Assembly: GCA_963752755.1 (NCBI GenBank)
Contig: CAVVZJ010000010.1
Span: forward strand, 124,001 to 188,000
Direction of reading: 5' to 3'
DNA length: 64,000 bases
Source of the DNA: CAVVZJ01 sp963752755
GTDB taxonomy: Bacteria; Planctomycetota; Planctomycetia; Isosphaerales; Isosphaeraceae
Shown here: positions 38,597 through 46,365 of the stretch, piece by piece
Layout: each line of letters begins with the position of its first letter
How positions within the stretch are numbered: the stretch's first letter is position 1
Notes under the pieces: generated by a model
Databases searched by the model: none
What the model was told of the DNA's origin: nothing
What the model saw: the letters and a program-made list of their open reading frames with translations, nothing else
Program-made: the position numbers and the translations under genes

Positions 38597-39454
38597 ATGA
38601 CGCGACAACTAGTTCTGTACACTTCGCTGGTCGGCGCGGTCTTCCTGGCCGGGGTCCTTCTGGCCCAGCAAGAACGGCCCTCACACCCCCTCATCGAGCT
38701 GTTCGACAAGGACCGGGACGGCACCCTGTCGATCGCTGAGATCGACGCCATCCCCCCCCGCCTCCGCCAGCTCGACGCCAGCGAGGACGGCAAGCTGACC
38801 GCCGACGAGTTGCCCCGCCCTTCAGCCAACCGGCCCCAGCGCGGGTCGCGACCGTCGGAGCCGAGTGAAGGGGGACTCCAGAAGCCGCAATTGCCGAAGG
38901 ACGACGGGGAGAAGAAGATCCTGGCTGCGCTCGACGAGATGCGTCAAGGCCCGCGGTTCGCCAACGTCTCCTCCGCCGACGGCCGCTTGCTCCGGCAACT
39001 GACCGAGGCTCTGGGGGCGAAGACCGTGGTGGAGCTGGGAACCTCCACCGGCGAATCGGGTGTCTATTTCGCCACAGCCCTCCGCAAGACCGGCGGTCAC
39101 CTCTACACCCACGACATCGACCCCGGCCGCATCAAGATCGCCCGCGAGAATTACCGGAAGGCGGGGGTCGAGGACCTCATCACGATCATCCAGGGCGACG
39201 CTCATGAGACGGTCCAGCAGCACGAGGGTCCCATCGACATTCTCTTCATCGATGCCGACAAGCCCGGCTACCCCGACTACCTCCAGAAGCTGCTTCCGAA
39301 GGTCCGACCCGGTGGCCTGATCCTTGCCCACAACATGCACCGCCCCGCACCCGACCCCGACTACATCGAGGCCATTACCACCAATCCCGATCTCGATACT
39401 TCCTTCTTGCTCATGGACGGCGCCGGGGTCGGCGTGACGCTCAAGAAGCGTTGA
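38597..39454 (+). CDS. Exported EF-hand / O-methyltransferase fusion protein
   Basis: A 285-residue protein starting at ATG 38597 with GGGAGAGGAG upstream. Residues about 1-27 are a signal peptide (LYTSLVGAVFLAGVLLAQQ). Two EF-hand-like calcium loops follow: LFDKDRDGTLSIAEIDAIP and LDASEDGKLTADELPRP. After a linker, residues about 95-285 form a class I SAM-dependent O-methyltransferase of the catechol/caffeoyl-CoA type. It shows TVVELGTSTGESGVYFATAL (SAM loop), HDIDPGRIKIARENYRKAG (acidic ribose-binding end), QGDAHETVQ and ILFIDADKPGYPDYLQ (metal-binding Asp). Combining an export signal with a SAM enzyme is unusual, because SAM is cytoplasmic. The leader could instead be a membrane anchor. 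The substrate is unknown. Confidence 0.85.
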   Translation: MTRQLVLYTSLVGAVFLAGVLLAQQERPSHPLIELFDKDRDGTLSIAEIDAIPPRLRQLDASEDGKLTADELPRPSANRPQRGSRPSEPSEGGLQKPQLPKDDGEKKILAALDEMRQGPRFANVSSADGRLLRQLTEALGAKTVVELGTSTGESGVYFATALRKTGGHLYTHDIDPGRIKIARENYRKAGVEDLITIIQGDAHETVQQHEGPIDILFIDADKPGYPDYLQKLLPKVRPGGLILAHNMHRPAPDPDYIEAITTNPDLDTSFLLMDGAGVGVTLKKR

Positions 39455-39563
39455 GGCGTGTCCAGTACCCATCACCGGACCGAGGCCACGAGCCGCGGTC
39501 GCACCCGCGTGAGACTTCGGTGTCGACCACGGCTCGTCCCCTTCCACGAAGCCTGGATTCGGT

Positions 39564-40190
39564 TCAGGGCACCCCGAGCACGAACGCCACTGCCAGCACG
39601 ACCGCCCCCACCAGCGCCGTGACCAGCCCCAGTGCCCTCCGCCGCTTGATGTAGAACAGGAGGAGCAGACCCGTCACTGAGACAATTGCCATCAAGGCCG
39701 CCGAGACGTCGATGACCACTGACCAGGCCGGCCCGGTGTCCCGTCCCTTGTGCAGGTCGTTGACCAGGGCCAGCATCCCGTGGCTCACTTCCGTCAGCTG
39801 GTATTCGCCCGTCTCGCGGTCGATGAAGGCGTCGGCCGAATAGCCGGGTCCCTTGAAGGACACGACGCACTCGTACTCGTCGGCGGTGAACTCCGCCAGG
39901 GCTCCGCGGATGCCGTGCACCTTCCGGAGTTGCTCGACGACCTCCAGCCTCGCCACCCCCTCCGCAGGGTCTGCTCCCTCGCTCTCGTCGCGCAACCTCA
40001 CCCAGTCGGCATCCAGCCGGCCTTCGTGCTCGGCGCTGCGAGCCACGCCGTCGGAGAACCAGGCGGGATGGTTCAGCGTGATGCCGGTGACGCTGAAGAA
40101 CAAGAGTGTCGCCAACGCGAACATCGACAGATACGTATGCAACCAGCGGACGAACGCGGCGACCTTCGGGCCGAACCGGCGTCGCCGCAC
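39564..40190 (-). CDS. PepSY-associated membrane protein
   Basis: A 208-residue membrane protein with an N-terminal helix (WLHTYLSMFALATLLFFSVT, then GITLNHPAWF, the hallmark of PepSY-TM proteins), a periplasmic PepSY-like domain (residues about 65-140) and two C-terminal helices (WSVVIDVSAALMAIVSVTGL and LGLVTALVGAVVLAVAFVLG). The conserved His residues of the family are present in RWLHTY, LNHPAW and DLHKG. Its start lies 13 bases downstream of the ApbE-like gene stop on the same strand. Such pairs occur in flavin-based extracytoplasmic electron transfer, where ApbE attaches FMN to a partner. The role as a redox or iron-related membrane partner is inference. Confidence 0.85.
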   Translation of the reverse strand: MRRRRFGPKVAAFVRWLHTYLSMFALATLLFFSVTGITLNHPAWFSDGVARSAEHEGRLDADWVRLRDESEGADPAEGVARLEVVEQLRKVHGIRGALAEFTADEYECVVSFKGPGYSADAFIDRETGEYQLTEVSHGMLALVNDLHKGRDTGPAWSVVIDVSAALMAIVSVTGLLLLFYIKRRRALGLVTALVGAVVLAVAFVLGVP

Positions 40191-40203
40191 CGCCTCCGGC
40201 CGG

Positions 40204-41746
40204 TCACTTCGCGGCGCTGCTTTCTTCGGTAACCAACGGTGGCGGACTTGATCTCGACATTCCCCTTCAGCTCCTCGGTGAACGGCTCGGTGGGCAGGTT
40301 GACATCCTTGCGGATTACCTGATATGTCCCATGCTCGCGCGCCGCCTCGATCATGAGAGTGTACTTACCGGGTCCGACCGGCTGGCCCAGGTCGTTCTTG
40401 CCGTCCCAGACCACCGTGTAGGTCCCCGGCGGACGGGTCGGCCGTGAGATCGCGCGGACCATGTCCGTCTTCTGTGCCTTCCTCCGCGCCAGCTCGCCAC
40501 GATACCACCGCTTCAGGTCCGGCAGCCATTCCTGCGGCCCCGAACCCGTCAGCACGACCCAGAGCACCAGGTTGCGAACCGGATAGCCGTTCTCATCGGC
40601 AATCCAGACCGACACGAATGGCCTCCGATACCGCTCGCCGCGCGTGTCCGGCCGGTTGATCGTGAACTGGACGAAGACCTCGTGATCGTCGCCCCATGAC
40701 TCGCCCTGTCGGGTCGCCGCTTGAGGCAAGGGCTTCGCGTAGCGGTTCCAGCCGGCGCTCGGGAACAGCCGGCCGTCGGCCCCGACGATTAGGCACTCGG
40801 CGCCGGGAATCTTCGACACCAACCGCAAACCTTCCCTCGGGGTTAGCACGTTCAGGATCGTCGCCAATGCGTCGGCATCGGTGGAACGTCCCGCGATCAC
40901 CGTCGCCCCGGCCGTTGCCCCCGCGGGCTGGCCAGATCGCGGGTCGAAGATGTGAGAGTACCAGTTCCCCAGGATCTCAAAGCCGCGCTGGGACTTCCCG
41001 CTAGTCGCGAGGGCCCCGTTGCGCATCACGACCCGCGCCAGTGGCGTCGCGGTTTCTGAGTCGGTCCAGGGCGAGACGACATCAACCTCGCCAGTCAAAT
41101 CCCCGCAGACGCGCAGGTCGCCGCCGACGTTCAGGAGCAAGCCACGAACCTCAGGGTGGTCCTTCCGGGCCGCCTCGCAGGCTTGCTCGACGATCGCCCC
41201 CTTTGCGATCGCATCGAGACTCAGCGGGCATTCCGTGAGCCGCTCCGCCGTGCCCGAATCCGCATGCAGTTGCCAGACCGGCGGCCTCATCGTCTCCCTG
41301 GCCTCGGTCAGTTCCGCCTCGGTCGGCAATCGTCCCGCCGCCGCGCATCGCGACCAGAGGCGAGTCAGCACCTGCACCCTCGGATCGAACGCCCCATCAC
41401 TGAGGGATTGCCAGCGGTCGCACAAGCGAAGCATTTCCAGCAATTCCGGGCTGATCTTCACCGGCCCCTGTCCGCTTGCCTGCCAGCGGCGGAACTCACT
41501 GTTCGGGTCGTAATTGCTGAAGATGGCCGACAGCCGGTCGATCTCGTCGAGCACCCGTCGCTCCGCCCCGCGCGCGGCCTCCAGGCTCTCGGATCGGACC
41601 TGAAGTTCAAGAGAAGTTCCCATCACGTTTTCATGATGGAACGTGAAGTTCTCCGCCCCCGCCGACTGGGTCAACAAGCCACCGAGGATCGCGACGAGGA
41701 AGCATCCATGAACCCTGGCATATTCCGGCTTGATCGCGTCCATCAT
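40204..41746 (-). CDS. FAD:protein FMN transferase (ApbE) with C-terminal DUF2271-like domain
   Basis: About 514 residues. ApbE covalently attaches FMN from FAD to a Ser/Thr of exported redox proteins. After a signal peptide (VHGCFLVAILGGLLTQSAGA) the ApbE domain shows VMGTSLELQVRSES, IDRLSAIFSNYDPNSEFRRW, SLSDGAFDPRV, SLDAIAKGAIVEQACE (motif with catalytic lysine region), LLNVGGDLRVCG and HIFDPRSGQPAG, then TDADALATILNVL with the metal-binding Asp. The extra C-terminal domain (VQFTINRPDTRGERYRRPFV to PGKYTLMIEAAREHGTYQ) is a DUF2271-type beta domain. A frame change near 40230 lets the protein finish ESSAAK and stop at 40204, 13 bases before the PepSY gene. ATG 41746 was chosen. A second ATG follows directly. 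Confidence 0.87.
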
Positions 41747-41959
41747 GGTGATATCCCGTCGTGAAGCATCCACCCGGCAATGGTGGGTTTCCTGGAGGAT
41801 GTTCGATAAGTAACCGGCCCGTCGTTCGCCTGACAATGGGGCTCTCCGAGCGCCCTGCGGGAGTCCCACGATCTCTGAAGAATCACGCCCGTCGAGCGTG
41901 TGCCACACGCTCTGCTTGACCGGAAGACGGCATGCGGCGCTGGCCCCACGGATCAGGGA

Positions 41960-43120
41960 TCAGTTGAGGATTTCCAGCGTCGGCATCTTGGGCTTCTTAA
42001 TGTTCTGCATGCTGATCTGCGCCGCCAGTTGCTCGACGACTCCGAGCAGGTACGGCCGCGAGGGCGAGTCGGGTGCGAGAGCCTCGTCGATCCGACCCAC
42101 GTCGCCCCGCTCGCGGAGCATCACGTTCAACGGCACTTCGCCCAGGAATGGCACCCCCATCTGCTCCGCCTTGCGACGCGCCCCGCCTTGACCGAAAACG
42201 TGGACTCGTTCGTCGCCCTCGGCTTCGAACAGCTCATGGCGCTCGATCAACTCCCGGCAACGCGGGCTCCCCCGCTCGGCCAGATAAGCCTGCACATCGA
42301 AGAAGCTCATGTTCTCCACCATGCCCAGCAACGGCACCTTCAACTGTCGGAACATCGAGATCGCCCGCACGGCGTCCAGCAACGCCACCTCCTGCGGCGT
42401 GCAGACGACCACCGCGCCGGTCAACGGCAGGCTCTGCGCCAGGGTCAAGGGCACGTCGCCCGTGCCAGGGGGCAGGTCGATCACCAGATAATCAAGGCTG
42501 CCCCAGTCGACCTGATGGAGGAATTGCCCGATGATCCCGTGAAGCATCGGCCCGCGCATGATGACGGCCCGCTCCGGTTCGAGGAGGAAGCCCATCGACA
42601 TCAGCTTCAAGCCGCCCGCCTCGATCGGCTGGATGCGCTCGCCCTGCGCCATCGGGCGACCCCTGGCGCCGACGAGGTGAGGGATCGACGGCCCGTACAC
42701 GTCGGCATCCATCAGGCCGACCGCCGCACCGTACGACTTCAGGCCGTAGGCGATCGCTGCGGCCATCGTCGATTTCCCGACGCCACCCTTGCCCGAGCCG
42801 ACCGCAATGACGTTCTTGACCCCGGGAATGTCGCCCTTCTCACTGATCCCCTTGCCGCGGACCTCGGCGCCCATCGTGATGTGATACTGGAGCGATGTCC
42901 CGAGCCGCTCGTTCAAGGCATTGCGGACGTCCCCCTCGATCTTCGCCTTCAAGGGGCAGGCGGGCGTGGTCAGGTTGACCGTCAGCCAGACGGCGCCGTC
43001 GCCGATCTTGATGTCCTTGACCATGCCCAGATCGACCAGGTCGCGGCCGATCTCGGGGTCCTTGACCCCCTTCAACGCGTCGCGGACGTCCGCCTCGCTC
43101 AGGGTCTTCTTGCCGAACAT
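41960..43120 (-). CDS. Mrp/NBP35 (ApbC) family iron-sulfur carrier ATPase
   Basis: A 386-residue P-loop ATPase that carries or transfers Fe-S clusters. Residues about 1-85 are the MIP18/DUF59 domain (LSEADVRDALKGVKDPEIGR, DLVDLGMVKDI). The ATPase domain starts with the deviant Walker A KNVIAVGSGKGGVGKSTMAA, then VGLMDADVYGPSIPHL (Walker A'), LDYLVIDLPPGTGDVPLTL (Walker B) and HVFGQGGARRKAEQMGVPFL. The cysteine pair CPxC, which bridges the cluster in classical Mrp, would be near VENMSFFDVQAYLAERGSPR. Only one Cys (SPRCREL) is seen there, so cluster binding may differ. The start is ATG 43120; upstream in-frame sequence does not resemble the family. It lies on the same strand as the ApbE gene but 213 bases away. 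Confidence 0.92.
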   Translation of the reverse strand: MFGKKTLSEADVRDALKGVKDPEIGRDLVDLGMVKDIKIGDGAVWLTVNLTTPACPLKAKIEGDVRNALNERLGTSLQYHITMGAEVRGKGISEKGDIPGVKNVIAVGSGKGGVGKSTMAAAIAYGLKSYGAAVGLMDADVYGPSIPHLVGARGRPMAQGERIQPIEAGGLKLMSMGFLLEPERAVIMRGPMLHGIIGQFLHQVDWGSLDYLVIDLPPGTGDVPLTLAQSLPLTGAVVVCTPQEVALLDAVRAISMFRQLKVPLLGMVENMSFFDVQAYLAERGSPRCRELIERHELFEAEGDERVHVFGQGGARRKAEQMGVPFLGEVPLNVMLRERGDVGRIDEALAPDSPSRPYLLGVVEQLAAQISMQNIKKPKMPTLEILN

Positions 43121-43239
43121 CAAGGGTCTCCTCGGGAGGGTCGGTCGGTTCTCGTTACGATTATTCGGGTGGAGGATAGGGGGTCGGAGAGATTTGCCGG
43201 CGGGGCGGACCCGGCGGAGGACCAGTAACCGGGGCTCGG

Positions 43240-43701
43240 TCAACGTCTCCGATCCGAGCGGGCGAACGGCAGCTCCCAGGGCTCGGGCTCCGGCTCGGCC
43301 TCGCCGGCCCAACCCTCAGCCTCGGCTCGCCGTCGGGCGATGGCGAGCCAGCGTTCCAGCAAGGCGGCCACCGCCGGGGGCGTCACGACGCCCCCAAGCA
43401 CGTGTGCCACCCCGATCTCGCGAGCTAACGGCGGGACCTCGGCATGGACGCCAGGGTCGAGCACGAGCACCAGGGCTTCCGAATCCAAAGGCTGCGCCTT
43501 CACGAGGTCATCGAGTCCCTGGCGGGGCCAACGGTCGAGGTCCACGACGATCAACGGGCAGGCCGACGACCGCCAGGCCCGCGCCAGGTCGGCCGCCGTG
43601 CGGGTCTCGACCAGACGGACCGGCCAGCTCACGACTCGAGGCCGGAGCAACCGCGCCCAGTTCGCCAGCCGCTCGTGGACGATCAACGGAGTGCGTGCCA
43701 T
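43240..43701 (-). CDS. Hypothetical receiver-like protein
   Basis: A 153-residue protein starting MARTPLIVHERLANWARLLR. The pattern of alternating hydrophobic strands (CPLIVVDLDRW, EALVLVLDPGVHAEVPPLAR, VAHVLGGVVTPPAVAALLER) resembles a CheY-type receiver fold: an Asp-containing strand (VVDLD), a possible Pro-containing loop, and a final helix. The usual acidic pair at the N-terminal strand and the Thr/Lys switch are not obvious, so it may be a pseudo-receiver. The C terminus is acidic then basic (EAEPEPEPWELPFARSDRRR). It lies 120 bases upstream of mrp on the same strand, and its start is divergent from dnaJ. Function unknown. Confidence 0.6.
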   Translation of the reverse strand: MARTPLIVHERLANWARLLRPRVVSWPVRLVETRTAADLARAWRSSACPLIVVDLDRWPRQGLDDLVKAQPLDSEALVLVLDPGVHAEVPPLAREIGVAHVLGGVVTPPAVAALLERWLAIARRRAEAEGWAGEAEPEPEPWELPFARSDRRR

Positions 43702-43935
43702 CGTCCCTCAACGCCTCCCGAACCGACCCCTTCGAAACCCACACTTTGCCCGGTGACCGGTGACCATTGACCCAGGCCCAACCCAATTCCCAAGAATTCT
43801 AACAGCTTCGGTCATCTTCGGCGAGGGGCGCCGGTCGTCCCGCCGGCTTGAATCCGGCCCGCCGCAACCGATAGAATTGAGGTCCCGGCCTTCGACCGGA
43901 CCCCATCGGCCTTCAGCCGGGAGCGGATCAAAACG

Positions 43936-44933
43936 ATGCCCGACCGCGACTATTACAACGTCCTGGAAGTCGCCCGGGACGCGACACCCGATCAGATCAA
44001 GAAGGCCTATCGGGCCATGGCGCGGAAGTACCATCCGGACGTCAACCCCGGCGACAAGGAAGCCGAGAAGAAGTTCAAGGAGGCCCAGGAGGCCTACGAC
44101 ATCCTCAGCGACGCCGACAAGCGCAAGCTTTACGACCAGTTCGGGAAGGCCGCGTTCGAAGGCGTCGGCGCCGGCCCGCGGGCCGGCGGCTCGGAGTGGG
44201 TCTATCAGCAGGCCGGACCCGGCCCGGAGTTCGTCGATTTCAGCCAGTTCTTCGGCCACGGCGGACCCAACATGGGCGGCGGACCCGGCCCCGGCGCCGA
44301 ACCGACCGGCGGCGCTCTTCGACGATCTCCTCGGCCGCCTCCGCGGTGGTGCCGGCCGCGCCGGCGGCGGGCGACGTGGACCGCGCCAGGGTCGCGAGGC
44401 CGAGGCCCAGTTGACCATCCCATTCCTCACGGCCGTCCGCGGTGGCCAGACGACCATCGAGGTCCTCCGCGAGGGCGGCCGTCGCGAGACGCTTGAGGTG
44501 AAGATTCCGCCCGGAACCGAGACCGGCAGCCGCCTCCGCCTCCGCGGTCGGGGCGAGCCCGGCGTGGCCGGCGGGTCGGCCGGCGACCTCTTCATCCGCG
44601 TCACCGTCGAGCCTCATCCCTACTTCACCCGCCAGGGCCGCGACCTCTCCGTCGAGGTTCCCCTCACGATCGACGAGGCGACCCTCGGCGCCCGGGTCGA
44701 GGTCCCCACGCTCGACGGCCTGAAGACTCTGCCGATCCCGCCCGGAACCTCCAGCGGCCAGAAGCTCCGCCTCCGCGGCCAGGGCGTCCCCGCTCGCGGC
44801 GACAAGCCGGCCGGCGACCTCTTCGTCGTCGCCAAAGTCGTCGTACCCAGAGAACCTGGACGACGAGAGCCGCCGCCTGATCCGTGAGTTCGCCGAACGC
44901 AATTCCCAGAAGCCCCGCGACGGGCTCTGGTGA
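43936..44933 (+). CDS. DnaJ/CbpA-type Hsp40 co-chaperone, two frameshifts
   Basis: About 332 residues. It recruits DnaK and stimulates its ATPase. The J domain is residues 1-70 (DYYNVLEVARDATPDQIKKA, with HPD in KYHPDVNPGD). A Gly-rich linker follows (GHGGPNMGGGPGPG). The frame changes near 44315 and continues LFDDLLGRLRGGAGRAGG, then the C-terminal substrate-binding beta domains (AQLTIPFLTAVRGGQTTIEV, LRLRGRGEPG, DLFIRVTVEPHPYFTRQGRD, DLSVEVPLTIDEATLGA, KLRLRGQGVP). A second change near 44850 gives PENLDDESRRLIREFAERNS and the stop at 44931. There is no CxxCxGxG zinc domain, so it is a CbpA/type II protein. The next gene, a MerR-like regulator, starts 79 bases later. Confidence 0.9.
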
Positions 44934-45011
44934 GGTCTCGCATACCTTCGAAAGCTTGTGTCAATTGATGTTCTCGACGTGAATCGTCTTGCTGTTCTTG
45001 ATCCGAAGCCC

Positions 45012-45371
45012 ATGCGTCCCCCCATCATCCCCCGCGAACAGGTTGTCCGACGCCTGGCCGTGAACCCCGCGATCCTGGCGCGATTCGAGGCCCGCGGCCT
45101 GATCCGCTGCGTCCGCGAAGGGGGGGTCGAGGGTTACGAGCCGACCGAGTTGCGGCGGGTCTGGACCGTCGTCAGCCTCCACCGCGATGCCGGCGTCAAC
45201 CTCGCCGGCATCGAAGCGATCCTCCGACTCCGCGACCGTCTCGACGAGGACCGCCGCCAGTTCCGCCGATTCGCCTCCGCCTTGCTCGCCGGACTCGACC
45301 CGGACGCGATCTTCGATCTTGACTCCGAACCGGAGGAGACCCTTGAGGCGGACCCCGGCGTCGAGCCCTGA
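45012..45371 (+). CDS. MerR-type regulator next to dnaJ (HspR/CbpM-like)
   Basis: A 119-residue protein. Residues about 5-75 form a MerR-like winged helix (IPREQVVRRLAVNPAILARF, GLIRCVREGGVEGYEPTELR, RVWTVVSLHRDAGVNLAGIE, AILRLRDRL), followed by a helical tail and an acidic C terminus. Position and length fit two known partners of DnaJ/CbpA genes: HspR, the MerR repressor of heat-shock operons, and CbpM, the CbpA modulator. The tyrosine-containing wing GYEPTELRRVW favours a DNA-binding role. ATG 45012 was preferred over an in-frame TTG-type start upstream at 44958, as the protein then starts just before the recognition helices. Which partner type it is remains inference. Confidence 0.78.
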   Translation: MRPPIIPREQVVRRLAVNPAILARFEARGLIRCVREGGVEGYEPTELRRVWTVVSLHRDAGVNLAGIEAILRLRDRLDEDRRQFRRFASALLAGLDPDAIFDLDSEPEETLEADPGVEP

Positions 45372-45609
45372 ACCCTCCCCCGACGACCCGCCTCGTCGCC
45401 GACCGCCCGCGAACGCCGGCGACCGTCGCCGTGTCCATCGTGCCGTAACCGCCTGGGCCGCCCTGACCCTCGGCGGTGTCGTGCTCCTGGTCGCCCTGAC
45501 CCTCTGGCACCTCGTCCGCCGCGGCCGCCTGCTCCGCGAACGCCTCGGCCAACCCCGCGTCGTCCGCTGGCCCGAGCTTCCCGAGCCCCCGGCCCCACCC
45601 CCCAGTTGA
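45343..45609 (+). CDS. Small single-span membrane protein
   Basis: An 88-residue reading frame beginning at TTG 45343 and overlapping the end of the MerR-like gene. The first 40 residues are Pro/Arg-rich and probably cytoplasmic. One clear membrane helix follows (AVTAWAALTLGGVVLLVALT, then LWHLV), then a basic juxtamembrane segment and a Pro-rich tail (RWPELPEPPAPPPS). It lies 37 bases before rnpA on the same strand. The start codon is uncertain since no ATG or GTG is in frame nearby. No family was recognised. Confidence 0.5.
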   Translation: MRRTPASSPEPSPDDPPRRRPPANAGDRRRVHRAVTAWAALTLGGVVLLVALTLWHLVRRGRLLRERLGQPRVVRWPELPEPPAPPPS

Positions 45610-45646
45610 TCGTCGCTCCCAATCCCCTGGCAATCCGCTACCTTCC

Positions 45647-46036
45647 ATGGACCTCCCCGCCACCTTCCGCCCCCACGAACGCCTCAAGGACCCCGCCGAC
45701 TTCCGCCGGGCCTTCGAGCGGAAGCGGTCCGTCTCCGACGCGGCCTTGATCGTCTATGCCGTCGAGAATGGCCGCGACCACTCACGCCTCGGGCTCTCCG
45801 TCTCGCGGAAGAAGGTGCGACGAGCCACGGCGCGCAACCGCCTCAAGCGTTTGATTCGAGAGGCGTTCCGCCTGAGCAAGCCTGAGCTTCCCCAGGGCCT
45901 CGACCTCGTCGTCATCCCCCGCGGTCCGACCCTGACGCTCGCTCAGGCCCGCCATTCTCTCGTCACGCTCGCCCGCGACGCCACCCGCCGCCTCGGTTCT
46001 CACCGCAGACCCTGGACACCGAGGCCAGGGCCGTGA
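45647..46036 (+). CDS. rnpA: Ribonuclease P protein component
   Basis: A 129-residue basic protein that binds the RNase P RNA and helps it remove 5' leaders from pre-tRNA. It has the expected start (FRPHERLKDPADFRRAFERK), the central strand RLGLSVSRKKVRRATARNR and the signature helix RNRLKRLIREAFR, followed by DLVVIPRGPT. The length is normal and the frame is intact. It overlaps yidD by four bases (GTGA at 46033-46036), a common arrangement. The ribosomal protein L34 gene, which normally precedes rnpA, is not found here. The upstream neighbours are the small membrane protein, MerR-like and dnaJ genes. Confidence 0.95.
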   Translation: MDLPATFRPHERLKDPADFRRAFERKRSVSDAALIVYAVENGRDHSRLGLSVSRKKVRRATARNRLKRLIREAFRLSKPELPQGLDLVVIPRGPTLTLAQARHSLVTLARDATRRLGSHRRPWTPRPGP

Positions 46037-46293
46037 GCGACCCCGAGCCACTCCGCTCCTGGTCCACGCGACTGACCGTCGCCTCCCTGGTCACTCTGGT
46101 CCGACTCTACCAGTTCACCGCCGGACCGATGCTCGGCCTGCTCCTCGGCTCCGTCTGCCGCTTCGAACCGAGTTGCAGTCATTATATGATCGCTTCATTG
46201 CGTAAGTACGGCCCGATCAAAGGACTCGCTCGCGGTCTCGCCCGGATCGGTCGCTGCCACCCCTGGCACCCCGGCGGCTACGATCCCCCTTGA
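46033..46293 (+). CDS. yidD: Membrane protein insertion efficiency factor YidD
   Basis: An 86-residue protein with the family core LVRLYQFTAGPMLGLLLGSV, CRFEPSCSHYMIASLRKYG and the C-terminal GRCHPWHPGGYDPP. The Cys-x4-Ser-Cys-S-x-Y pattern and the closing HPGGYDPP are diagnostic. It is a small membrane-associated protein that helps YidC insert inner-membrane proteins. It starts at GTG 46033, overlapping the rnpA stop, so the two are translationally coupled. yidC itself is not next. The following gene is on the other strand. Confidence 0.95.
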   Translation: MSDPEPLRSWSTRLTVASLVTLVRLYQFTAGPMLGLLLGSVCRFEPSCSHYMIASLRKYGPIKGLARGLARIGRCHPWHPGGYDPP

Positions 46294-46365
46294 TCTCCCC
46301 CTCACGAATGACGCTTCTGGTCTCGCTGCCTGCAACCATCGTTATCTGCAAAAAAGAACACTACA

